Shown: piece after piece, positions 51,315-59,641 of the stretch
How positions within the stretch are numbered: the stretch's first letter is position 1
Layout: each line of letters opens with the position of its first letter
Origin: Amycolatopsis anabasis
Lineage (GTDB): Bacteria > Actinomycetota > Actinomycetes > Mycobacteriales > Pseudonocardiaceae
Length of the DNA stretch: 64,000 bases
Assembly: GCF_009765355.1 (NCBI RefSeq)
Contig: NZ_VTHK01000021.1
Location: forward strand, 1 to 64,000
Reading direction: 5' to 3'
The notes under the pieces: generated by a model
Seen by the model: the letters and a program-made list of their open reading frames with translations, nothing else
Told to the model about the DNA's origin: nothing
The model's database searches: none
Position numbers and translations under genes: made by a program

Positions 51315-51725
51315 ATGAGGATCGGGGAACTGAGTCGTCGGACGGGCGTCAACGCCCATCAGTTGCGCTACTACGAGGCCCAGGGCTTGCTGGAGGCAGA
51401 CCGTCGCGCGAACGGTTACCGCGAGTACGACGAGACCGCCGTGCTGCGGGTGAAGCAGATTCGGCACCTGCTCGGCGCCGGTCTGTCCTCCGAGGACATC
51501 GCGTACCTGCTGCCCTGCGCGGTCGGCGAGGCACCGGAACTGATCGGATGCCCCGAACTGCTCGCCGCGATGCGAGAACGACTGCATCGACTGGAGGGCC
51601 AAATGAGCAGGCTCGCGCAGTCCCGCGACGCTCTCGCCGACTACATCGACGCGGCCGAGCGACTGGGCAGGCAGAGCTATCCACCGTTCGACGAGGTAGA
51701 CGCGGAGCCCGTCCTTTCTCCGTGA
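51315..51725 (+). CDS. MerR-family transcriptional regulator
   Basis: 136 residues. The N-terminal winged helix-turn-helix is MRIGELSRRTGVNAHQLRYY followed by EAQGLLEADRRANGYREYDE, and a long dimer helix covers LRERLHRLEGQMSRLAQSRD-like residues 95-120. It has two Cys (LPCAVGE and IGCPEL), as in the MerR subgroup that includes sensors of small organic molecules. It diverges from the imine reductase gene and most likely controls it. Its 3' end overlaps the first codons of a P450 fragment. Confidence 0.92.
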   Translation: MRIGELSRRTGVNAHQLRYYEAQGLLEADRRANGYREYDETAVLRVKQIRHLLGAGLSSEDIAYLLPCAVGEAPELIGCPELLAAMRERLHRLEGQMSRLAQSRDALADYIDAAERLGRQSYPPFDEVDAEPVLSP

Positions 51726-52095
51726 AATCGCGCTGTTGCGGGAACACGGCCGTGTGGTGCCGGTGGAACTGTCGGGTGGAGTGGCCGCTTGGGCGGTGAT
51801 CAGCGATGCTCACCCAGCTGGTGGGGGTCCGTGGGTAGCGAAGGACGCCAAGTGGCACTGGCCGCTCTACAGTGACCGGTTGCCGGACGACGCGTCGTGG
51901 TTTCGGCCGTGGGTGGGGATGAGCAACCTGCTCACCTCGTACGGGGCCGACCACCGGCGGCTGCGCAGGATGCTCACGCCGGCGTTCACGGCGCGGCGCA
52001 CCCGCGGCGATGGCTCCCAGGGTGGCAGTAATCATTGGAGATCTGCTCGATGCGCTGGCCGGGCACCCGACGGGTGCGGTGGTGGATCTGCGGAA
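51715..52095 (+). pseudogene. N-terminal fragment of a cytochrome P450
   Basis: The frame LREIALLREHGRVVPVELSG, WVAKDAKWHWPLYSDRLPDD, then LTSYGADHRRLRRMLTPAFT, ARRTR matches the N-terminal 100 residues of actinobacterial P450s, including the HRRLRR-F helix C motif. After a shift near 52,006 it continues MAPRVAVIIGDLLDALAGHP...VDLR and ends. The I-helix, ExxR and haem-Cys regions are absent. Fusion to the end of the merR gene suggests that a deletion joined them. The next 200 nt on either strand are not assignable. Confidence 0.7.
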
Positions 52096-52358
52096 CATGC
52101 CGGTGCCACTTCGGCTTCCAGCAAGCCTTGACTTTCATGGCGTACCAACGCCGACGGAAAGGTCGGAAGAAACTGACGACCTTGATGTGTTGGCCAATTG
52201 CCATCAGCGGAGTGGCCGAGGTATCCCATGGTGTGTGAAAGGCGAAGTTTCGATGAAGCCGGCGACCTATAACATCCACGGGATCGGTGGAGTTGCCACC
52301 GCGGGGCCCGCGCCTTCTCTGCCGAGCGGCGGCACTGCAGGAGTGGACGGAGCGCGAA

Positions 52359-52865
52359 TTGAGTATCGAGTTGCGCGGGGAGACCGTCGTGCTGGCTCCG
52401 GTCGCCGAGGCGCATGTCCCGGAGTTGCGGCGGATCGTCTCCACCGTCGAGGTCAGGGAGCGCTGGGGTAGCGTGGACGGTTCACCCACCTGGCCCTTCG
52501 ATGAGCCCGGTGTGGTGTGCTTCGCGGTCCTTGAGGATGGCGTAGTGCGCGGTCTGGTGCAGTACGGGGAGGAAGCGGATCCGATGTACCGGCACGCGTC
52601 GGTCGACGTGTTCCTCGACCCGGTGGCGCACGGCCGTGGGCTTGGCATGGACACCGTCCGCACAATGGCCCGCCACCTCGTCCATGACCGCGGGCATCAC
52701 CGGCTGGTGATCGATCCCGCAGCGGACAACGCCGCCGCGATCCGTTGCTACAAGGCGGTCGGCTTCCGCGAGGTCGGGATCATGCGCCGCTACGAGCGCG
52801 ACACCGAGGGCGGTGGTTGGCACGACGGACTGCTGATGGATCTGCTTGCCGAAGACCTCACATAG
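52359..52865 (+). CDS. GNAT acetyltransferase (aminoglycoside 6'-N-acetyltransferase-like)
   Basis: 168 residues from TTG 52359 (GGAG 6 nt upstream); an ATG at 52287 would add 24 residues of P450-remnant DNA. The acetyl-CoA site is VFLDPVAHGRGLGMDTVRTM (Q/RxxGxG/A type). The start ELRGETVVLAPVAEAHVPEL, YGEEADPMYRHASVDV and the end VGFREVGIMRRYERDTEGGG correspond to AAC(6')-I proteins. It may acetylate aminoglycosides or an N-terminal or small amine. The start codon needs support. Confidence 0.85.
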   Translation: MSIELRGETVVLAPVAEAHVPELRRIVSTVEVRERWGSVDGSPTWPFDEPGVVCFAVLEDGVVRGLVQYGEEADPMYRHASVDVFLDPVAHGRGLGMDTVRTMARHLVHDRGHHRLVIDPAADNAAAIRCYKAVGFREVGIMRRYERDTEGGGWHDGLLMDLLAEDLT

Positions 52866-53340
52866 CGGGTCGGTGCGGCGTGGTCACCGCGCCCACTTCG
52901 CCTGTCCCAGGATCAAATCTCGTTCGGCTTTGTGAGGTGGCCACGAGGACAGCCGCGAGTACGCGGCACGAGGCGTCCGGGCCACCCTTCACGGCGATCT
53001 ATGCACTTGGCTTGGCGGCCTTTGCCGAGGCGCGAGCCTGCGCACGGAGGATGGAGTCAGGAAGAGCCGTTCAGCAACTCTGGGTGAAGTTGCGCTTTCC
53101 GTCAGTCGGTCAGCCGCCGTGACGGTAGGGATTCCCCATCTAACAGTTTCTCGCAAATGACTCGCGCATTAACTTGGAGCGAATACCTTTTGACTATTCG
53201 CAACGAGCATCCAATGATACCCGTTGCTAAATCAATACCACGCGAATTGAAATGGCGCCAATCATTGACCAAGGGGAGTATTGATCGTTATTTTCGTTTC
53301 GACCAGCCACATCTGGCCATGATTTCACAGGAGCGAAAAC
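52866..53340. other. Intergenic stretch with an AT-rich leader
   Basis: No gene is seen. From 53,150 to 53,330 the sequence is markedly AT-rich (TTTTGACTATTCGCAACGAG, GATCGTTATTTTCG), unlike most of the window. It is probably the promoter and leader of the secreted-protein gene at 53,341 and a possible Lsr2 target. Confidence 0.5.
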
Positions 53341-53709
53341 ATGTCCAGAACTCGTCGTCAAGCGGCAATCGGCGCGACTTTGACCGCCGTGGCCGCCTCG
53401 TCATTGCTACTGTCCCCTGCCACGGCTTCGGCCGACACTGCGGGAGTTACCGCCTGGGAGTGCCAGGGACGCTTTGGATGCCTCTACGAGGACGCTGGAG
53501 GACAGACGTCCCGCTATGAGCTCTACGACTGCGGCACCAAGTACCTGCCTGCCGAATGGAAGTACCGCGTATCCTCGATTCAGACGAGGTCCAAGCCGGT
53601 GCGTCTCTACAAGAACGATGGAGTGATCGGGGACTTCGCCCCCAACGTGCGGCGCGACCTGTACCGCGGCGACAACGACCTGGCGGTCAGGTACAGCATC
53701 CCCTGCTGA
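53341..53709 (+). CDS. Small secreted I36/crystallin-like protein
   Basis: 122 residues, ATG with AGGAG 7 nt upstream. The signal peptide RRQAAIGATLTAVAASSLLL ends at TASADTAG. The mature domain WECQGRFGCLYEDAGGQTSR shows the GxxCLYE-xxGG pattern of I36/crystallin-like secreted proteins, followed by YDCGTKYLPAEWKYRVSSIQ and ends YSIPC. Four Cys would give two disulfides. It belongs to the same broad type as the proteins at 32.2 and 38.1 kb. The target is unknown. Confidence 0.72.
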   Translation: MSRTRRQAAIGATLTAVAASSLLLSPATASADTAGVTAWECQGRFGCLYEDAGGQTSRYELYDCGTKYLPAEWKYRVSSIQTRSKPVRLYKNDGVIGDFAPNVRRDLYRGDNDLAVRYSIPC

Positions 53710-53893
53710 CGGGCCACCTCAGACACCTTTACTGCCCGCTGGCCGAATTTTGAGTGGATCACCTGGGGATCGAATGTCCAGCGGCGTGGATAAGAGCCCG
53801 CAACCCAAGGAAGGACTCGCCCAGAATAATCCCGGCGGTATCGGCAGGCCACTAGAGTTGCTTGCGGAGCCTAGCCCTGAATTCGACGAATGT

Positions 53894-53926
53894 GCCCTGG
53901 TCGCGGACTGCAGCTGCGACCAGGGC
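53894..53926. terminator. Hairpin, likely terminator
   Basis: GCCCTGGTCGC (53894-53904) pairs perfectly with GCGACCAGGGC (53916-53926) around an 11-nt loop. It lies about 190 nt downstream of the secreted-protein gene. Confidence 0.6.
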
Positions 53927-54427
53927 AACGCCCTGTCTACCCGGAAGTGATCCAGGCGGGCCGCTGGCCCGTTGCTCCGGCCACGGCGTCGGCGGCAGAC
54001 CCGGCACCGCCCTCGTCCTGCCGCTCTCGCCACGCCGCCGCAGCGCATGGGAGCGGCGTATCAGCTGAGCGCTGGCCAGGGTGAGCTGGCGCGACTCGGC
54101 CCGTCGTAGGGCGGTTCGGCGCCGGGTCCCGGCGGCGTGCAGCACCGCGGCGGCGGTGCGGGCTCGCGCCTCGGCGTTCGTGCTGGTGTGGGAGCGGGGG
54201 CTGGTTTCGCGTGTGTGACATCCGACCGACGGCACCTCGCCCGCGACGGCGCCGAAACCCGGCAAGCCAGGCCCCGGAGGCCCACCTGGTTCCAAGAACC
54301 GCAGATCAGCCGTACGTTACGATTCGGAAAACCGTCAAACGCGACCTCACCATGGCCGGCAACTGGAGTAATCATCGGATGCCGAGCCACCGCGCCACCC
54401 AATGGGCGGGTAAGCGATGCTGTGCGG
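53927..54427. other. Intergenic stretch without a confident gene
   Basis: About 500 nt. Open frames exist on both strands, but none has a recognisable start, motif or family. Confidence 0.4.
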
Positions 54428-54925
54428 ATGCAGGGTGACGGGGAGACACCGCACAGTGAAACCACCACGATGCTGAAGGCCGCGACCGCGCTGATCGACT
54501 CGGCCGCCCCGGAGGACATCGTCGGCGTGCTGGCCGTGGTGCGGAACGGGCTGATCGCCGCACGCCGGTGCGGCCTCGCCGCTGCGGGCGAGGCGCGCTG
54601 GACCTCCCGGCACCGTAACGCCGAGGCCGTCGAGTTCGCGATGGCCGAACAACTGGTGAGGGCACCGGCACTGGCGGCTCAGGAGATCGTGCTGGCCGAT
54701 CCGCCCGATGTCACCGAACATTTGCGCGGGCCAGCCGCCGACGCCGCGGTCGAGGCGATCACCGGCTTCAGCCGGTCCGCCGAGCAGGCGTTACGCACCG
54801 CCGCGGACCACACCCCAGAATGGGCGGACCGCAGGGTGTGCCGGCACTGCACCGCCCTGGTCCGCGAGCTTCGGGAAGCGTGGGACGGGCAGCACCCCAG
54901 CTATCAGCTCCGGCCGGCCGAGTGA
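54428..54925 (+). CDS. Uncharacterised protein with a CxxC-like end
   Basis: 165 residues from ATG 54428; ATG 54470 is another option. It is Ala-rich and helical (LIDSAAPEDIVGVLAVVRNG, EAVEFAMAEQLVRAPALAAQ, AAVEAITGFSRSAEQALRTA). Near the C-terminus RRVCRHCTALVRELREAW contains a CxxC motif that might bind a metal. I do not recognise the family. It is followed after 180 nt by the convergent TetR gene. Confidence 0.5.
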   Translation: MQGDGETPHSETTTMLKAATALIDSAAPEDIVGVLAVVRNGLIAARRCGLAAAGEARWTSRHRNAEAVEFAMAEQLVRAPALAAQEIVLADPPDVTEHLRGPAADAAVEAITGFSRSAEQALRTAADHTPEWADRRVCRHCTALVRELREAWDGQHPSYQLRPAE

Positions 54926-55104
54926 CACCAACTCGGCAGCGAAGCGCGTTACGGGGCCAGGCCGTTCACCGCGACCGTGATGAACGGGTACCGCGGCGCC
55001 CCGCACGGTCGCCGGGCGCGCGCGGGTGATCGTCGATCTCGCGCTCGCCGAAGACGGTTCGAGCGGTGGGTTCGTCAAGGACAAAGGCCCGGTGCCGCGG
55101 TAGT

Positions 55105-55872
55105 TTAGTCCACAATGGACGCAATACCGTCGAGGATGCGTTCGAGTCCGAAGTCGAAGGCGCACGAGGATTGGTCCGCAGCGCTGTCGTCGTACCCACC
55201 GTCGTTCCAGACCTGCACGATCGTCGGGTGCTTGGCGGCGTCGAAGTACTTCTCCCAGAACGAGGACCGCCGCCGCCACCAGGTGTCCTCGGTCTCACCG
55301 GTGAGCTGCTCCAGCCGCGCGTGCCCGGCTTCCACTCCCGCCGCGGACTCGACGAACCCGGCCACCGCGTTCGCCGCCGCGGCCAGGTCGCGCGGGGCCA
55401 GCCCGAGATTCGCCATGGTGGACAGCAGATATTCGTTGCCAGCCATCATCCCCGGCCCGAGGCTCGGCCGGACCGTGGACACCTCCTGCATCCACGGATG
55501 GCGCCGGTACATCGCGCGCGTGCGCTCGGCGTAGAGGCGCACCTGGTCCCGCCAGTCGTCCGGGCGCGGTTCCCCCGGTCCCGGGAACGCGCGCCTGCGG
55601 AGGACGACGTCCAGCATGAGGTCGATGAGCTCCTCTTTGGACGGCACGTAGGTGTAGAGCGTCATCGTGCCGACGCCGAGTTCTTTCGCGACGCGGTGCA
55701 TCGAAGCCGCGGCCATGCCCTCCGCGTCCGCGAGCTTCACCGCGGCGTCGACCACGTCGTCGATCGTGAACCGGGGTTTGCGGCCGCGCGCGGGCTCGAC
55801 TGGCCCGGCATCGCGGTCGCGCCAGAGCAGGGCGAGCGTCCGGTCCGGGTCTCCTCCGCCGCTGTGTTCCAT
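55105..55872 (-). CDS. TetR-family transcriptional regulator (TetR_C type)
   Basis: 255 residues from ATG 55872; a GTG 6 nt upstream is also possible. The DNA-binding domain is RFTIDDVVDAAVKLADAEGM followed by ASMHRVAKELGVGTMTLYTY and VPSKEELIDLMLD. The C-terminal domain (DDWRDQVRLYAERTRAMYRR...) resembles that of TetR itself (PF02909), a ligand-binding dimer. It diverges from the NmrA-type gene, with a pair of GTA-N5-TAC sites in the gap, so it very probably represses both genes. Confidence 0.93.
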   Translation of the reverse strand: MEHSGGGDPDRTLALLWRDRDAGPVEPARGRKPRFTIDDVVDAAVKLADAEGMAAASMHRVAKELGVGTMTLYTYVPSKEELIDLMLDVVLRRRAFPGPGEPRPDDWRDQVRLYAERTRAMYRRHPWMQEVSTVRPSLGPGMMAGNEYLLSTMANLGLAPRDLAAAANAVAGFVESAAGVEAGHARLEQLTGETEDTWWRRRSSFWEKYFDAAKHPTIVQVWNDGGYDDSAADQSSCAFDFGLERILDGIASIVD

Positions 55873-55897
55873 GGGCACAGCGGCGATCCTACATTCC

Positions 55898-55935
55898 CGT
55901 ATGCTGTACGATTAAATTTAGGCGTACGGCATACG
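55898..55935. promoter_or_regulatory. Double TetR operator
   Basis: Two 13-bp units, CGTATGCTGTACG (55898-55910) and CGTACGGCATACG (55923-55935), are each a CGTA-N5-TACG palindrome and together an inverted repeat with one mismatch, separated by the AT-rich ATTAAATTTAGG. It lies between divergent starts, 25 and 14 nt away. It is an ideal site for two TetR dimers covering both promoters. Confidence 0.8.
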
Positions 55936-55949
55936 ACAAAAGGAAGAGC

Positions 55950-56786
55950 ATGACGATTCTGGTGACCGGGGCGACCGCCAGCGTGGGCAGGCTGGTCGTC
56001 GACGAGCTGGTGGCGGCCGGCGCGAAGGTGCGCGCGCTGACCGTGAACCCGCAACGCGCGGCGCTGCCCGACGGCGTGGAGGTGGCGAAGGGCTACCTCG
56101 GCAAACCGCACACCCTCCCGGCCGCGCTGGAGGGCATCGACACCGTGTACCTCGCCCCGCTCGCGGATACCGTCGAGGAGTTCACCCGCCACGCGAAGGA
56201 GGCCGGGGTGCGGCGGGTCGTCGCGCTCAGCGGCATCAACGCCGACGACGACCCGGTCCCCGGTTCCAGCGGGCCCGGCTACCACGCCGTCGAGAAAGCG
56301 GTGGAGGCCGCGGGGTTCGACTGGACGTTCGTGCGGCCGGGCGCGTTCATGACCAACACGCTGGGATGGGCACACTCGATCCGCGCCGAGAACGTCGTGC
56401 GGGCACCCTACGGCGCGGCGATGGTCAACCCGATCGACCTCGCGGACATCGCGGCCGTCGCGGCAAAGGCGATCGAGGACGAGGGCTACACCGGGCAGAA
56501 ACTCGACATCACCGGACCGGGCGCGATCAGCCAGTTCGACCAGGTGAAAGCCATCGGCGCAGCGCTGGGCCGGGAAATCCGATTCGAGGAACTGACCCAT
56601 GCCGAAGCGAAGGCCCAGTACACCCAGTGGGGTCTCGGCGAGGACACGGCGGAATGGCTCGTCGGCGGGTTCGCCGCCGCGGTCGACCACCCCGAGCACA
56701 CGACGCCGACGGTCGAGCGCGTCCTGGGCCGCACGGCGCGAACCTACGCGCAGTGGGCCGAGGCCAACGTGGACCAGTTCCGCTGA
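55950..56786 (+). CDS. NmrA-type NAD(P)H-binding oxidoreductase (atypical SDR)
   Basis: 278 residues, ATG with AAAAGGAAG upstream. The Rossmann motif MTILVTGATASVGRLVVDEL has the GATxxxG form of atypical SDRs. Then come GIDTVYLAPLADTVEEFTRH and the RPGAFMTNTLGWA segment typical of NmrA/HSCARG and quinone oxidoreductase QorB-like proteins. No YxxxK triad is seen. It probably senses or reduces NADPH-linked quinones. Control by the divergent TetR gene is likely, as such pairs are common in actinobacteria. Confidence 0.9.
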   Translation: MTILVTGATASVGRLVVDELVAAGAKVRALTVNPQRAALPDGVEVAKGYLGKPHTLPAALEGIDTVYLAPLADTVEEFTRHAKEAGVRRVVALSGINADDDPVPGSSGPGYHAVEKAVEAAGFDWTFVRPGAFMTNTLGWAHSIRAENVVRAPYGAAMVNPIDLADIAAVAAKAIEDEGYTGQKLDITGPGAISQFDQVKAIGAALGREIRFEELTHAEAKAQYTQWGLGEDTAEWLVGGFAAAVDHPEHTTPTVERVLGRTARTYAQWAEANVDQFR

Positions 56787-56950
56787 TCAGACGGTGGCGA
56801 TCCCGGTGCGCACCCGGCCGTGCGAGCGGTGCGCACCGGCGCCGATACGATTGCCGCGTGATCGGCGACCAGTCCTTCTCCTCCTTCAGCCGCTGAATGT
56901 CGTTCAACGCATCGATCACCGGACCGTAGCGGCAGAAGGACAACCCTGGT

Positions 56951-57487
56951 TTGAAGCTCGTCCAGCGGCTGGCTGACTTCTTCAAGGTTGATGTGACCTA
57001 CCTGGCCAAGGACGAGATCCCTGTCGACGATCTTCCGCAATACCTTCTCGATCAGCCCAGCGTCGCAGATCGGCTCAACACCCTGTTCCAGCGAGTACGT
57101 CCGACTCCGGGTGCTCCGCCTTACACCACTGCGGAGGTCGCCGCCATCATCGGGGTAGCCGCCGACCAGATCCACCGGGTACGCGAGGGCATCGAGGACG
57201 ATCCCGGAGTCAAGTTGCTACAGTCTTTAGCCGCATTCTTCCGGGTACCTGCCGATTATCTGACCGGCAACGATCCGGCGCTCGTCGCTCGGATCGACGA
57301 ACAGTTAGCCTTCCTCGACGAGTGGCTACCGATCGCCGCGCGCGGTGGCTTGTCGTCGCCGGTGCTGGATGGTGACTCCTCACTGCGGATGATGGCGTCG
57401 ATCTTCCGCCATGTGCGACAGCACGAAGCCGATCGGGCCGACCGGCGCCCCGGTGACGGCTCCACGTCTGCGGAGCACCGCTCGTGA
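56951..57487 (+). CDS. XRE-family regulator with duplicated domain, N-terminus possibly truncated
   Basis: 178 residues from TTG 56951. The beginning LKLVQRLADFFKVDVTYLAK is the end of a Cro/C1-type domain whose first part is missing; upstream, RQKDNPG follows an in-frame stop. A second, complete copy follows: RLNTLFQRVRPTPGAPPYTT, AEVAAIIGVAADQIHRVREG, DDPGVKLLQSLAAFFRVPAD. Such regulators usually contain one domain and stand before ImmA/IrrE peptidase genes, as here. The regulator should bind the operon promoter and be cleaved by that peptidase. A better start may lie upstream if the stop is an error. Confidence 0.75.
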   Translation: MKLVQRLADFFKVDVTYLAKDEIPVDDLPQYLLDQPSVADRLNTLFQRVRPTPGAPPYTTAEVAAIIGVAADQIHRVREGIEDDPGVKLLQSLAAFFRVPADYLTGNDPALVARIDEQLAFLDEWLPIAARGGLSSPVLDGDSSLRMMASIFRHVRQHEADRADRRPGDGSTSAEHRS

Positions 57488-57722
57488 CTACGTCGAATCT
57501 CGTATCGAGCACGTGGGCCGGGGTGTCTTGGCCTCGGCACAGCTGTGCCGAACGCACCGTGACGGTCCTATTCTGGCGGCCCGCGCACAACCCACCGAGC
57601 CACCGCGGTGTCGTGTCACGCCGCTGCAGGCGTGAAATGGTCGGATCGAGTAGATGGTGGGCGCCTCTCCGGAGACTCGCATCGGCTGCCCAGGTGCGCT
57701 GGAAAAGCCCAAGGAGATCGAG

Positions 57723-58310
57723 ATGCCTTTCACTTCACGCCGCCGCGTGACGACGGCCGTGAGAGGTTTGCTGGCCAGTGTGCCCATAGACGCCGATCTG
57801 ACCGCATTCATGGCTCGGGTGGCTGATTGGCGCCGGCGTTCAGTGGTACTAGTCCCGTTCCGTGCGGTCCTGCCCGACGATGTACCGACGTTTTCGGGTT
57901 TGTGGGTCAAGGCGCCAAGCTTCGACTGCGTCGTCTACGACGACACGGCCGCACCGATGACTCAGCGACATTCGGTGTTTCATGAACTCGGGCACATGCT
58001 GTTGGGCCATCTGTCGGAGGGCGATCTTGAGGAGGTCCAGTTCCGCCTGATGTGTCGAATGCTGCCGGATCTCGATCCCGAATTCATCCGCGCCACTATT
58101 CGAGCCGGACTCTGCCGATCCACCTGTGGCGGCCAGGACAGCTACGCACCTGCCCAGGAACGCGAAGCCGAAGAGTTCGCGACTGAACTGGCCTTGCGCG
58201 CCTCGTCGGCGGACTTGATTCACCCGGTCCGGCCAATCGCACCGTCCGACCGCGCGGTCATCGACCGGTTCACCTCGACGCTGGGCCCTACGCCAAGGCG
58301 CGGCCGATGA
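57723..58310 (+). CDS. ImmA/IrrE-family metallopeptidase-like protein
   Basis: 195 residues from ATG 57723, with AAGGAG 6 nt upstream. The zinc-binding motif is RHSVFHELGHMLLGH (HExxH with Glu as catalytic base). A downstream Glu in AQEREAEEFATELALR is the third ligand, as in DUF955. These enzymes cleave XRE-type repressors in response to stress or mobile-element signals. The gene overlaps the next one by 4 nt and lies 235 nt downstream of the XRE gene. A toxin-antitoxin-like or stress-switch role is inferred from the pair. Confidence 0.9.
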   Translation: MPFTSRRRVTTAVRGLLASVPIDADLTAFMARVADWRRRSVVLVPFRAVLPDDVPTFSGLWVKAPSFDCVVYDDTAAPMTQRHSVFHELGHMLLGHLSEGDLEEVQFRLMCRMLPDLDPEFIRATIRAGLCRSTCGGQDSYAPAQEREAEEFATELALRASSADLIHPVRPIAPSDRAVIDRFTSTLGPTPRRGR

Positions 58311-59641
58311 ACTGGTTCGTACCGCTCCTCCTCAGCGCCCTGACCGCGTTGATCGCGGTGATCATCAATCTGCACAAAGTCATCCAGCGGGGACAGACTC
58401 GGGCATTGCACGCCTTCACGGCCGGGGCGTTCCTGGCACTGCTGTCTTCGACGATACGCCTCCCCGTCGTCTCAGCCCTGCTGGTCGTCGACGGAATCGA
58501 CCTGACCTGGCTGGCCACGATCGTCCTCGGCTGGCTGTGCATGTACTTCATGCTGTGCATGGTCCACTACACGCTCGACGACGGAGACAAGTCCGCGCGG
58601 CAGATAGCCCGGCACCGAGCGGTGCTGGTCGTCGCGCTCATCGTGTTGACCACCCTCTTCTTTCTGGCACAGCCGGAATATGCGCGGGACTTCAGCTACA
58701 GCCCGCAGGACAGGTATTATGGCGGGCGGTCCGGCGGACAGCCTCCTCGGCCCGCTGACCTGGCTGTTCCAGGGCGTCTACCAGCTGTACCCGTTGCAGG
58801 CCTTGGTACGAACCAACCTGAGATGGGCACGGAAGGCCTCGTCTATCCGCTGGCTGTCCATCGCCCTGCGCGTGTATTCATCCGGCGCACTGATCTCGCT
58901 CATGGTCGAGCTGCACGTAATCGCCTACCAGCTCGCGCTCCTCGTGCCCGGCCTGGGACCGCCGCCCTGGCCGCAGGCGATCGTGGAGACCTGGCCCCTG
59001 AGCGTCGCGGGGGCGTTCACGATGACCGGCCTCGCGGCGACCGGGCTGTACTCGCTGTTGGCCAACAGTCCCCGTCTGCAACAGGTGCGGGACACGGGTC
59101 GCCGCGCCCAGCTGTGGTGGCAGTACTACCGCACCGATCGCCGCCTATACCGGCTGTGGAGAGCACTTCGGCAGGTGCTGCCCGCCAACGCTCCCTACCC
59201 ACCTAGATCCCGGATGACCGACGCGCTGCGGGTACGGGCGACTTACCACCTCTACCAGCGCCTGATCGAGCTTCGTGACTTCCAGCGATCATTGCGCGTG
59301 TTCACCCCGGCAGATGTGGACAATCTGTCTAGCTCGCTGTGTTACGAGCGAGGTCTGGCCCCCGACGATCTCGCAGCGGTGACTGAGGCAGCAGCGCTCG
59401 CAGTGGGATGCCATTTCATCAGATGAACAAGGCGACGTCGACACCATATGCTGCGCCGACGCTCGGTCATGCCGACGTTGACATGGCCAACGAGGCTCGA
59501 TGGTGGCTACGGGTTGCCCAGGCATACTTCACCTCGCCCATCGTCGCCGAGGTGCTCGACCACACAATCCACGCAAGTGATCACGCTACGACGCCTCAGC
59601 GGGCATCCGCAACGGCGAAGGAGGGAACGACAGCCCCATGA
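58307..59641 (+). pseudogene. MAB_1171c-like membrane protein, two compensating frameshifts
   Basis: Frame 1 (58307 to about 58725) gives four membrane helices (MNWFVPLLLSALTALIAVII, TWLATIVLGWLCMYFMLCMV, ...) ending YSPQDRYYGGRS. Frame 2 (about 58720-59410) continues GGPADSLLGPLTWLFQGVYQ, WLSIALRVYSSGALISLMVE, ..., AAALAVGCHF. Frame 3, the same as frame 1, gives FHQMNKATSTPYAAPTLGHA...DMANEARWWLRVAQAYFTSP and ends at 59641. The joined protein of about 440 residues matches the MAB_1171c/DUF6545 family of actinobacterial membrane proteins, which occur next to ImmA and XRE genes. One base added and one lost would restore it, so sequence error is as likely as true decay. Confidence 0.75.
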
